In this document: positions 46,850-58,000 of the stretch, piece by piece
How positions within the stretch are numbered: position 1 is the first letter of the stretch
Layout: each line of letters opens with the position of its first letter
From: Sipunculus nudus
Taxonomy: Eukaryota > Annelida > Sipuncula > Golfingiida > Sipunculidae
Reading direction: 5' to 3'
NCBI GenBank assembly: GCA_026874595.1
Contig: CM049316.1
Coordinates: 46,741,695 to 46,805,694 of the forward strand
DNA length: 64,000 nt
Translations under genes and position numbers: made by a program
Notes under the pieces: generated by a model
Database searches by the model: none
What the model saw: only the letters and a program-made list of their open reading frames with translations
What the model was told of the DNA's origin: nothing

Positions 46850-48240
46850 CCCCATGACTCCACACGCATACCGTTATCAGCGAAATGTACGAGAACGAAG
46901 AAGGCCACGATTGGTGGATTGGGGATTAGAAATGAGAATTGCATGATCATTTTGGGCTGACTCGTTGCCTGAACGAGTTTGAGATAGTGCTAGTTACCCA
47001 GCGAGATGAATCTTGAATTAAAGTGTAGCAGGTCATAAACGATGTGCATTTCCCATTTGAGCCCGTATGGAATCACAAATTTTGTCTGTGGCTCGTTTTT
47101 CATTATTACCACGAGGACTACAGCTGAGTTGCGAGCTTCACAGTCTAATGCAGGGCACCATGGGATTGATGTACAGCCACGCTAAATGCTTTAAATGTTG
47201 TTTTTCGGTAGCAAATAACAGCCATTTTTCGTTTATCCCAGGACTGTAACAATGTTGAGTGCTGTGGCATCTTCAGCGCCCGAGTAACGACCCTCCTGGA
47301 TCCATATGTTACCATCCACTGTGTTAGCACCCATGATTTCACTGTACATTAGGTCTGATCCATGTCCGTGCAGGCTTTCGCTTCACCGGTCTGCTTTATG
47401 TCATATGTGTATTAGTAGCTGAGTCGCTGGCTTACTGTGTAGTGGCAGATATTCATATCACCCTAATACAGCAATTACACCAATGTATCTCTCAATAACG
47501 CAGGTCTCCTGAAATTAAGACCCCATCCATTGCCTTGTGGAGTTTGCAAATATCATTTATGCCACAGATAATAGGGAGAGAGGATACATTAATTCATAGG
47601 AGCAGTAATCTAAATGCTGAGGGCAGCACATGGGCTAATTACTCCCGCGGGATCAGCCATTCAACAATAAATCACTCTTGCTCAAAATGTGTTACTGTCA
47701 ATTGGGCATTTCCTTGGAGTGCTGGAGGGTAAAAGGGGGGTCTCCCCTAGCTACTGAGGATTTGCCCTAATCGTTCAAAGCAGACTTTGTTTGTCCTAGT
47801 GTTAAAATTTATGGATTGGGACTGGGGTTATCCATCTTGGGTTCCCTCTGTAAGCAAAGACACAATTCAAGGAATTTATTAATCTTGCCAGAGCATGGGT
47901 TGCAGGGGACCTAATTTATCATGGGCTGGTGGTGTTGAATTTTGTCCATCAGGAAAGAAGATAGATAGGTCAGCTTTGACCCCGGAGTTGTGAAAGTTCC
48001 TTCACTTCATTAGGGAGATGGTCTCAGCAACTCTGACCCTGACATCTGTGTAAACTGCCATAGTAGTTAGGGCAGATGAGATCCGTAGTTAAATCCACTG
48101 ATTGCCACAGTCAGGGTTGTCTGATGGAGAGCTGTCCCGGCCAAGTGACCTGGGATCTTAATCACTCAAATAGGGGACCAGCCACTATGTCCCTCCTGTG
48201 TAAGCTGATTTAATTACCTTACTCGTCAATTGTCATGATA
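46850..48240. promoter_or_regulatory. Longest GC-richer, CpG-retaining unique block
   Basis: About 1.4 kb without repeats, with frequent CpG (for example 46860-46910, 47085-47130, 47270-47300, CCCGCGGG at 47645-47652), in contrast to CpG-poor flanks. Short frames on both strands (60-65 codons) overlap and have no recognised domain. Strongest candidate in the right half for a conserved regulatory cluster. A cryptic promoter or non-coding exon is possible but cannot be fixed from sequence. Confidence 0.42.
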
Positions 48241-48979
48241 GCATATGGATACTTTTAATGATAATAGACAAAAACAATTAAATGACAATAAAAAAACCCT
48301 CATCTAAACAGTTGTTAATTTAAGTAATGCTTTACTGGTTAATCATAAGGATAAATTAAAATTAGTAAAATAAATCTTTATTAGACACCCATTCAAGAAA
48401 GGGTAAGTATTTTATGAAAAGATCATTAAATCTAATTAAAAAATAAACAACAACAATATATTTTGGAACATTTTATCATAGATTGAAAAGCAATTAATAC
48501 ATTTATTTAAAAATATGTGAAGAATATATATGAAATAACAAAAATTTAAAAAATCCTAATTTTAAGAAATAATGCTAAGTAATTATACAGTTGCTTATAC
48601 TAAAGATATGAAGTTTGACAGTTTTGACAATTTTAAAAAGATATAATGAATGTGATATCTGATGAAATTAATCTGTTATTTACACTGACAGTCAAATAAA
48701 ATTAATTAAAATTAAATAAAATAGTATTGATGTATTATTGAAGCTGGAAATGGGGATGAGAGAGTAAAAACTATTAATTATTATTTAATGTAAAGATCTT
48801 TTTGATGAGTTGTAATTTGACTTGTTCAGTTTCATTTTTTAAAAATAATTCATTTGTTAAAAAAAGTGTAAAATATTTAACGATTCAAAAGTATGATTAA
48901 TTTACAAGATATAGCAATTAAACACAATAAGCTGATGCATATAAAATGTATAGAGAATAAAACATTTCTCTTGATGATG
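48241..48979. other. Very AT-rich spacer
   Basis: A/T-dominated, no features. Confidence 0.6.
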
Positions 48980-49340
48980 GTGGTCAGCCCTCTCCAGGCG
49001 TAGACACCCAGCCATCATTACACCGCAGCAGGCAGACCTGACTCTCCTAGCAGCAGGAAAGTCAATAATTGCTTGCTTAATTCTGATAAATGATGCATCA
49101 TGCATGTAGAATATAGAACATTGTTAGCAGGATCACTATCATTTAGCCTTGTGACCGGCACAGATTTGATCATGATGGATGCCGCTACAAGTTCATAGGA
49201 CAGCATGACAGCCCCCAAAAAAGTTTTAATTAATTAAGAGAAAGTGGGGAAGATGCATGAGCCGGCTACACTTCGTCATGGAGCAAGATTTCCCAATGTG
49301 ACCCCAGCTTGATCAATTTCCTGGGCTGGTCAGTGAAAGG
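48980..49340. promoter_or_regulatory. Unique GC-richer block
   Basis: Balanced composition and non-repetitive, with CpGs around 49000 and 49155-49190 and TTTTAATTAATTAAG near 49223. Two minus-strand frames overlap each other. Regulatory DNA is the likeliest reading. Confidence 0.35.
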
Positions 49341-49519
49341 TCATGTGATGAACCTGCAATACCAGTGTTTACTTGTTTACCTTTTTGTTTACAGAACATA
49401 AAAAGTTGTTACTGTTAGCTTGCAGGCATTGAATATTACTGTAAGTCTTCACAAAGTAGATTTATGTTATAAATGAAGCTCCATAATCATATTGTGATTA
49501 AAACCAATCATGTTTTTAT

Positions 49520-49884
49520 GCACTCTGAGTTTTTTAACCCTTGGCAGCTCCTGGTGAAATCTTCTTGAAACCTGAAAATGAGGTCACAGTGACCTTTATT
49601 TTGGGGTTAAATAATTGAACTTCATAAAAGAAAGGCTCTTCTGTTTAAGGCTGTCAAAAACTTGAACAAAATGGGACCATCTGATACTTTTGAAATGTCA
49701 ATTAATTTGCCAAATTTCACTGCAGTTTGTCCATTTTGAGTAGAATTTCATACAGAAACTCCAATTCAATGCATGTTTATCTAAGAATGTTTCATTTTAA
49801 TATGCGAATTGTGGCAGTGCATATATATTTTTGTCATTTATTATGCAAATTTGCTTGTATTTTTTAGACTGCCAAATTACAGTA
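49520..49884 (+). mobile_element. Family C fragment, left part of an interrupted copy
   Basis: TCTTCTTGAAACCTGAAAAT and GAGGTCACAGTGACCT (49580-49595) match the family C body. It ends with GACTGCCAAATTACAGTA at 49867-49884, the position seen intact at 26706. Continuation is at 51594. Confidence 0.55.
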
Positions 49885-50514
49885 ATCCCTACCATAAAAA
49901 GTATGAAAAAAGAAAAAAACTGTATGAAAGAAGTAAACAGTTTACAGTATGAAAACTGTAGGAAAGCAGTATACAAATGCAGCAGGAAATCAGTAGATGG
50001 TGCTGTCAGAGAAGTAGTAAATCAGTATAGCTGTTGTGAAGAACATAGATAGTGAGCATAAGAGCATCAGGAAGGTTGTATGAAAACAGTATGAAAGCAG
50101 TATTTCAAATATTTAAGTTAGCTGAGCAGTATCATTGCAGTAGAATCAGAGCAGCAGGAAAGCAGTATGAAAACAGTATGAAAGCAGTATTTCAAATATT
50201 TAAATTAGCAGTGTGCTTGCAGCATGAGCACCAAGCAGCAGGATAACATTATGAAAACAGTATGAAAGAAGTGCTTCAAATATTTGAATTAGCTGAGCGG
50301 TATGCTTGTAGCATACACAGCAGGATCTAGGCCTGCAGCATAAAAATTGTATGGTAATGCAGCATGAATGAAGTATAATGTGGAGTATGGAAAAAAGTAG
50401 GCATGCAGCATATTTGCAGTATGCAATCTGAATGGTTTTAGTATGGTCTCCTGTATATTTGCAGTATTATAATAGTAGAAATAACTGTGTACTTTTTAAA
50501 TTCCAGAAATATGT

Positions 50515-50552
<38 letters not shown>

Positions 50553-51593
50553 ATACATTAAAATAAGTTTGTTTTATGTATTACATACATATATAATATT
50601 AACAGAAGACCTGCCAAAGAGTCAGTGTGGTGAAATTACCTCACAACAAGGTTACCAAACTAAAAAATCTTTTAAATAACAAATAAATAAAATGCATGGT
50701 CTGATGAAATATTTTAAATCATTTAAATACATATGAAATATAACAATACACTTTTGAGGCAGCTTTTGAAAAAGCAAATGGTTCAACTTGATTTTTTTTT
50801 CATAATTTAAATCAAATGGGCGAGAAGATGACCTTTATGGATGAAAATTTGCAGTGTTTGTGATATTAACATGTTATCCATGCCAGTTTGTTGAACTATG
50901 TGCTTTGTAGTTCAAACTTACTGATGGTAGTAACATAAATACCCTTCCTGATCCTTCCTGTCCACCATCAAGTGATTGTATGTTCTATTTAATTCAATGA
51001 GTCCTCTGAAAATGCTCGATCTGTTGGATGTTATTCTTACTTGAGCTCCTAGGCACAGATCATCATATTTTAACAAAGCACATTTTCCAAAATTTGCAAA
51101 AATGAATTCTTTTCCCTCCAAAATCAGTGTAGCCAATCACAGCAGGGTAAGACAGGAAATGGCAGTGTGAAAGCAATAGATGAAATGTACACATGTCAGA
51201 GAAAACACAGACAGAGGGAAAGCAGTATGAGAATATTAGAGCATTACTTGTGATAAAGTGTCAGCAGCATGATAGAAGTATGACCATAAAATCAACAAAG
51301 ATATGGCAGCATGAAAGCAGTATGAAAAATAATGAAGAACCACTGACAGAGAGAAAGTAGTATTAAAATAGTATAGGATTACCAGTGATTAAGTATTAAC
51401 AGCATGGAAGCTGTAGGAACATAAAAGTTACTAAAGGATCACAGCATGGAAACAGTGTACACTGAAAAGCTGCTGCTGGGAAGCAGCATAAGAGCAGTAT
51501 GGTCCATGTATCAGCTTCTGACAAGTAGTAGGATTGCAGTATAGTAGCAACATGATTGCAGTATATACTGTTTTATGGCATGAGTTCATGTGA
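49885..51593 (+). repeat. 1.7-kb insertion dominated by GCAGTATGAAA-type repeats
   Basis: It is flanked by an exact 18-bp direct repeat (49867-49884 and 51594-51611) within a family C element. Much of it consists of short AGCAGTATGAAA-like motifs. Three units about 85 bp apart (TGAAAACAGTATGAAAG at 50081, 50168, 50252) contain TTTCAAATATTTAA, and two diverged units about 138 bp apart lie at about 51211 and 51349. A central part, 50560-51140, is unique and AT-rich. The plus strand is purine-rich. No coding frame is convincing. Confidence 0.55.
50517..50549. repeat. (AT)n microsatellite
   Basis: About 33 bp of AT dinucleotides inside the 1.7-kb insertion. Confidence 0.95.
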
Positions 51594-51680
51594 GACTGCC
51601 AAATTACAGTACTCATGCCATTTTCTCAGTTATAGTTTCTCATTATAAGTATAAATATATATGTGTATAGTTAAAATAAT
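51594..51680 (+). mobile_element. Family C fragment, right part of the interrupted copy
   Basis: GACTGCCAAATTACAGTA, then CCATTTTCTCAGTTATAGTT, aligning with the family C sequence after 26706 and after 63180. Confirms that 49885-51593 was inserted or amplified within one element. Confidence 0.5.
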
Positions 51681-51875
51681 TAGATTATTCATCTGTAAAT
51701 GCATTTACACCATAAGCATATTAAATCACCAAGCAAGATATTTAAAATTTTTGAAAATGTTAGTGACTGTTGTATATCAACATTAGTTTTGAAAACAGAA
51801 AAATGAACTAATCAGCAGCAATAGTTTTTTCAGCAGCAGCAGATTATCAGCTCTACAAAAATTTTCTTCCCAATG

Positions 51876-51894
51876 AAAAAAAAAAAAAAAAAAA
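51876..51894. repeat. A19 homopolymer
   Basis: Nineteen consecutive A. No SINE or processed-gene body was recognised immediately upstream. Confidence 0.95.
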
Positions 51895-51904
51895 CTTTTT
51901 AATT

Positions 51905-52660
51905 ATCACCATATTCCTGAGCTCAACTGATCTGTTGAAAGTGGTGACCATATACCTGATGTCTTTTCAAGGTCAACTGCTTGACTTCTGGAAGGAGGTC
52001 TCCATATAACGGTACCTTAATTCAGCTGATTACTAGATGGAGGTCACCAGTATATTTAAGTTGACCCTAGCTATCTTTAGAAGGAGGTCATCAGAAAGCA
52101 GAGTATAGTTAACCCAATAGATCAATTTCAGAAGGTTTAATTACCTTTTACTTAAGACCAACTGTCCTGTTCTGATAAAGCAGATTACCAAATACCTCAC
52201 CTGATATGTCAGCTGATCTGTTGAAGGAGGTCTTAAAAGAGCTTAGGTAATATGACCTATGTTGGAAATTGCCTTAATGTGACCATATACCTTAAGTCAG
52301 TTGATTTCTCGGCGGATGTCACTATATACCTGAGGGCAGCTAACCACATCTAAGGAGCTCACTAATATATAGCAATTGTCAGCTGATTGGATGATCATCT
52401 TGATTAATTGAGAAAGGTTCCATATAGATGAAGTCAACTTAACTCTTGACAGGGACCAGATTATTACATAGGTCAAAATAATTTCTTAAACAAGGTCACC
52501 AAATGACTGATGAGGGCAGATGACATGTTGAAGGTTATCATGTAGTAGATATGTTGAAGAAGGATACCTTGTAGAAGGGTTTGTCTAGGTGTAGCTGTTT
52601 TGATTAACGAGGTCTTTTTAAGTCTTGAGATCATCTGATTTGCCTCAGGAGATCATCATG
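51905..52660 (+). repeat. Degenerate GGAGGTCACCATATACCTGA-type minisatellite
   Basis: Recurring elements GAAGGAGGTC, ACCATATACCTGA and CAGCTGATCTGTTG appear in the same order at irregular 45-75-bp intervals (for example 51910-51950, 51990-52045, 52200-52235, 52280-52335, 52380-52400). Highly diverged, hence ancient. Dense in AGGTCA-like half-sites. Confidence 0.6.
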
Positions 52661-52679
52661 CTTCAGAACCTTTAGTATG

Positions 52680-53000
52680 TCTTCATCATAGGATACTTTA
52701 CAGGTGAAACAAAATTTGTTTTCACAGATTTATGTTGTGAAAGAGAATTCAGATTGGTTGTTAGTACATTGTTTGTTTGGATGCCATCCCTGTGGTGGTG
52801 AAACAGAAATCCGCTTTTTTTACAGTCAAATTTTGTGTAAATATTTTTTGTAGGGGTGAAACGGAAATTTGCCTTTTTACAGTTAAGGTCTGTAAAGATG
52901 CTTTATGCAACAGTGAACAATAGTCTGATGGAATACATTTAAAGTTTGTGAGGCAACTATCTATTAAGGTTAAATATAACTCCATTGGGTTACATTGAAA
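52680..53000 (+). repeat. Degenerate about 60-bp minisatellite with GGTGAAAC motif
   Basis: GGTGAAACAAAATTTG (near 52703), GGTGAAACAGAAATCCG (near 52797) and GGTGAAACGGAAATTTG (near 52855) each precede TTTTTACAGT-type sequence. A fourth, more diverged unit starts near 52912. Confidence 0.6.
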
Positions 53001-53029
53001 TTTTGTCAAAGTCAGGGGGCAAGGCTATG

Positions 53030-53480
53030 GAGGAAGGGCTCCAGTCTATAAAGGGTGATTCTGCTGAATCCCATAACTGTCTGGATTAGATTTCACTCCA
53101 TTTAGAACAAATTTGATAAAGTTGATGGGGACACGAGGGAAACTGTTGTCTGCGCTCACGACCCGGGACACTGGTCTCATTGTCAGAGTTGCGTCTCGTA
53201 CCCTTTTTGAGCAGGTGCCATGGATTTATACCACATGCAATCCATGATAGGTTTTGCGATAAATATTCATTATTCCGTCACCTGTTGGTCACCGACACAG
53301 ATGATCACAGCCAGGATCCAGACTCTACATGAGATGATGTATTAATTAGCTTTAATGATCCTTGCTCTCGCTTCCAGATTATTTCCTGCCCAGATTAAAT
53401 GAATGCTTCCTCCAAACACATCATCTTCTTACAGTCTCTAATTAAAATTTCATAAATATCTCATTCAATCCCCGGTTTAT
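53030..53480. promoter_or_regulatory. Unique GC-richer block, candidate enhancer
   Basis: CpG-containing left part (53125-53200, 53275) followed by TATTAATTAGCTTTAATGATC, TCTAATTAAAATTTCATAAA and CCAGATTAAATGAATG. Non-repetitive. Resembles the other candidate conserved blocks, and is the nearest one on the left to the large satellite. Confidence 0.42.
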
Positions 53481-53980
53481 AGTTCAGACACTTGAGAAAA
53501 AATGGGCAAACTATTATAATAACAAATTTAAGCAGTAAGTTACTTTTCAGATTAATTCCTTGTTTCTTGCCTCAGTAGACTGAAAGTTATCTTAGTTGCC
53601 ACACTTTTTTTTCATTTTTTAAAGGTAATAAATATTTCAGGAAACACTACTTTTTATCTTTTTATACTTTTCCAGGTTTAAATCTTTTGATACCTTTTTT
53701 TGTTTAAATTATCATTATGAAGACATTGATTTCTGTCTCCTGACACATATATTTCAGAACGTGATGAGATTGAGAGGCATGCTCTATTTATCATTATATA
53801 TAGTTAGCAAAGATTTGCTGTGATCTTGAGTGTTAAAAAAAACTCTTAAAATATGAAATGTTGAGTCACCACATGACTGAAAACATCATACCTGAAAATT
53901 TTTGATCAGAATGTTTTGGCAATGAATCCAGAATGACAGCTCCACAATTGCCCAGTATCCTTTATCCTTTGATCTGTGGA
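53481..53980. other. AT-rich spacer
   Basis: Nothing recognised. Confidence 0.5.
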
Positions 53981-53984
53981 TCAG

Positions 53985-54190
53985 GCCAGCCATTTCATCA
54001 TCCATCCATCCATCAATCCATCCTGCCAGCCATCAGTCAGACACAAGTTATAACAATCTGCCCAGAAACTTCAAACTTTTCATCCAGGCAGCTCATGAGA
54101 GAAACTTCTTTAAATCTTAAACTGGGTAACTATTTTTTGTATCCCACATGCTACAGAGCAAATATGTATTTTTGGACACTTTAATGTCAT
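53985..54190 (+). mobile_element. Family C fragment
   Basis: A CATCCATCCATCCATC run replaces the usual CCGTC run. Then CAGAAACTTCAAAC, CATCCAGGCAGCTCATGAG and CTTAAACTGGGTAAC align with the start of the family C body. No head hairpin or tail. Confidence 0.45.
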
Positions 54191-54934
54191 AATTCCTGTC
54201 AGTTTTTTAAGTGACCCAATCACATATCTGACCTTGATAAAGAAAAACCCTTGGAGGTTTTAATGGAAAAAGGCCAGAAAATGTGGTTTTCACTGATCAC
54301 AGGCTGCTTGTTTTGTTTTTATCAACATGTTTATAATATGTAGGGGCCCGCTAAAATAATCAAAACAAATTCAACAAGGGCATCTGGCAGGCAGCTTTAA
54401 GAGTCAGATAAGACAAAGCTTTGCAAATGGTGTTTTGCAACAAGTGATTTTTCCATTTCAAACATGATGTTGATAAACAAGTTTATCATCTTTCATGAAG
54501 GCCTTATCAGACCTTTTTACAACCAAATATACCCTTAAATCATTTATATACACACAGAGGAAGCCAGAAATCACATAAACTCTTTTTCAAAAAGAGGTGG
54601 ATGGACACCTTTAAGGCTTAACAAATATGTTGCATTTAATAAATAATAATAAATTTAATAGAAATATTATGCTTAATTCAAGCATATTCCTGATTAAGAA
54701 AATATGTTTCCCACTTGCTTTTAAATCTCCAAATGATTGCATGATATTGTCCTAATGATTTATTCCTTTATGGGTAAAAGTTCATACATAATATATCAGA
54801 CTTAGAAATGGATTACCAGTAAATGAAATTCAACCATGTATTGTGGAAAGAACAAGCTGTAACATATAAGTACATTTCTATTTCTGAATTGAAATGCCAT
54901 CTTACATCGAAGTGAACACTGTCTTTTGCAAGAT
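54191..54934. other. AT-rich spacer before the satellite
   Basis: Nothing recognised. Confidence 0.5.
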
Positions 54935-54961
54935 GGTGAGTGGAGGTGAACCTTGAATAAC

Positions 54962-55036
54962 ATGATGAACAATGTTATACAGAGTTTTCCCCTCCACCCA
55001 CCAGATGAACACTGTTATACATAGTGTTCACCTCCA
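54962..55036 (-). repeat. Inverted satellite segment at the left edge
   Basis: GATGAACAATGTTATACAG, CCCCTCCACCCACCAGATGA and GTTCACCTCCA are the reverse complement of the unit that follows in direct orientation from about 55090. The arms of about 75 bp with a spacer of about 55 bp could fold into a long imperfect hairpin. Confidence 0.85.
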
Positions 55037-58000
55037 GCCATATGAGTGGTGTGGAAGGGAACACTCTGTATAACAGTGTTCATCAGGTAGATGGAGGTTA
55101 ACACTCTATGTAAGTGTTCATCTGGTGGGTGGAGGGGAACACTCTGTATAACAGTGTTCATCAGGTGGGTGGAGGGGAACCCTCAACATGACATAATTCA
55201 TCAGGTAGGTGGAGGTAAACACCCTGTATAACATTGTTCAACAAGTGGACGAAGGTGAACCCTCTACATGACATCATTCATCAGGTAGGAGGAGGTAAAC
55301 ACCCTGTATAACATTGTTCATCAAGTGGGTGAAGGTGAACCCTCTTTATGACATCATTCATCAGGTAGGTGGAGGAGAACACCCTGTATAACATTGTACA
55401 TCAAGTGGATGAAGGTGAACCCTCTACATGACATCATTCATCAGGTAGGTGGAGGTAAACACCCTGTATAACATTGTTCATCAGGTGGGTTAAGGTGAAC
55501 CTTCTTTATGACTTCATTCATCAGGTAGGTGGAGGAGAACACCCTGTATAACATTGTTCATCAGGTGGGTTAAGGTGAACCCTCTTTATGACATCATTCA
55601 TCAGGTAGGAGGAGGTAAACAACCTGTATAACATTGTTCGTCAAGTGGACGAAGGTGAACCCTCTACATGACATCATTCATCAGGTAGGTGGAGGTAAAC
55701 ACCCTGTATAACATTGTTCGTCAAGTGGACCAAGGTGAACCCTCTACATGACATCATTCATCAGGTAGGTGGAGGTAAACACCCTGTATAACATTGTTCA
55801 TCAGGTGGGTTAAGGTGAACCTTCTTTATGACTTCATTCATCAGGTAGTTGGAGGTTAACACCCTGTATAACATTGTTCATCAAGTGGACGAAGGTGAAC
55901 CCTCTACATGACATCATTCATCAGGTAGGTGGAGGTAAACACCCTGTATAACATTGTTCATCAAGTGGGTGAAGGTGAACCCTCTTTATGACATCATTCA
56001 TCAGGTAGGTGGAGGGGAACACCCTGTATAACATTGTTCATCAAGTGGGTGAAGGTGAACCCTCTTTATGACATCATTCATCAGGTAGGTGGAGGAGAAC
56101 ACCCTGTATAACATGGTTCATCAGGTGGGTGAAGGTGAACCCTCTTTATGACATCATTCATCAGGTAGGTGGAGGGGAACACCCTGTATAACATTTTTCA
56201 TCAAGTGGGTGAAGGTGAACCCTCTTTATGACATCATTCATCAGGTAGAAGGAGGTAAACACTCTGTATAACATTGTTCATCAAGTGGGTGAAGGTGAAC
56301 ATTCTACATGATATCATTCATCAGATGGGTGGAGGAAAACACCCTGTATAACATGGTTCATCAGGTGGGTGAAGGTGAACCCTCTTTAAGACATCATTCA
56401 TCAGGTAGGAGGAGGTAAACACCCTGTATAACATTGTTCATCAAGTGGGTGAAGGTGAACCCTCTTTATGACATCATTCATCAGGTAGAAGGAGGTAAAC
56501 ACTCTGTATAAAATTGTTCATCAGGTGGGTGAAGGTGAACCCTCTTTATGACATCATTCATCAGGTAGAAGGAGGTAAACACTCTGTATAACATTGTTCA
56601 TCAAGTGGGTGAAGGTGAACCCTCTTTATGACATCATTCATCAGGTAGAAGGAGGTAAACACCCTGTATAACATTGTTCATCAAGTGGGTGAAGGTGAAC
56701 CCTCTTTATGACATCATTCATCAGGTAGAAGGAGGTAAACACTCTGTATAACATTGTTCATCAAGTGGGTGAAGGTGAACATTCTACATGATATCATTCA
56801 TCAGATGGGTGGAGGAAAACACCCTGTATAACATGGTTCATCAGGTGGGTGAAGGTGAACCCTCTTTAAGACATCATTCATCAGGTAGGTGGAGGTAAAC
56901 ACCCTGTATAACATTGTCCATCAAGTGGGTGAAGGTGAACCCTCTTTATGACATCATTCATCAGGTAGGTGGAGGAGAACACCCTGTATAACATTGTACA
57001 TCAGGTGGGTTAAGGTGAACCCTCTACATGACATCATTCATCAGGTAGGAGGAGATAAACACCCTGTATAACATTGTTCAACAAGTGGACGAAGGTGAAC
57101 CCTCTACATGACATCATTCATCAGGTAGGTGGAGGTAAACACCCTGTATAACATTGTTCATCAAGTGGGTTAAGGTGAACCCTCTACATGACATCATTCA
57201 TCAGGTAGGTGGAGGTAAACACCCTGTATAACATTGTTCATCAAGTGGACGAAGGTGAACCCTCTACATGACATCATTCATCAGGTAGGTGGAGGTAAAC
57301 ACCCTGTATAACATTGTTCATCAGGTGGGTGAAGGTGAACCCTCTTTATGACATCATTCATCAGGTAGGTGGAGGTAAACACCCTGTATAACATTGTTCA
57401 TCAAGTGGACGAAGGTGAACCCTCTACATGACATCATTCATCAGGTAGGTGGAGGTAAACACCCTGTATAACATTGTTCATCAGGTGGGTGAAGATGAAC
57501 CCTCTACATGACATCATTCATCAGGTAGGTGGAGGTAAACACCCTGTATAACATTGTTCAACAAGTGGGTGAAGGTGAAACCTCTACATGACATCATTCG
57601 TCAGGTAGGTGGAGGTAAACACCCTGTATAACATTGTTCATCAGGTGGGTGAAGGTGAACCCTCTTTATGACATTATTCATCAGGTAGGTGGAGGTAAAC
57701 ACCCTGTATAACATTGTTCATCAGGTGGGTGAAGGTGAACCCTCTTAATGATATCATTCATCAGGTAGGAGGAGGTAAACACCCTGTATAACATTGTTCA
57801 TCAAGTGGACAAAGGTGAACCCTTTTTATGACATCATTCATCAGGTAGAAGGAGGTAAACACCCTGTATAACATTGTTCATCAGGTGGGTTAAGGTGAAC
57901 CCTCTTTATGACATCATTCATCAGGTAGTTGGAGGTAAACACCCTGTATAACATTGTTCGTCAAGTGGACCAAGGTGAACCCTCTTTATGACATCATTCA

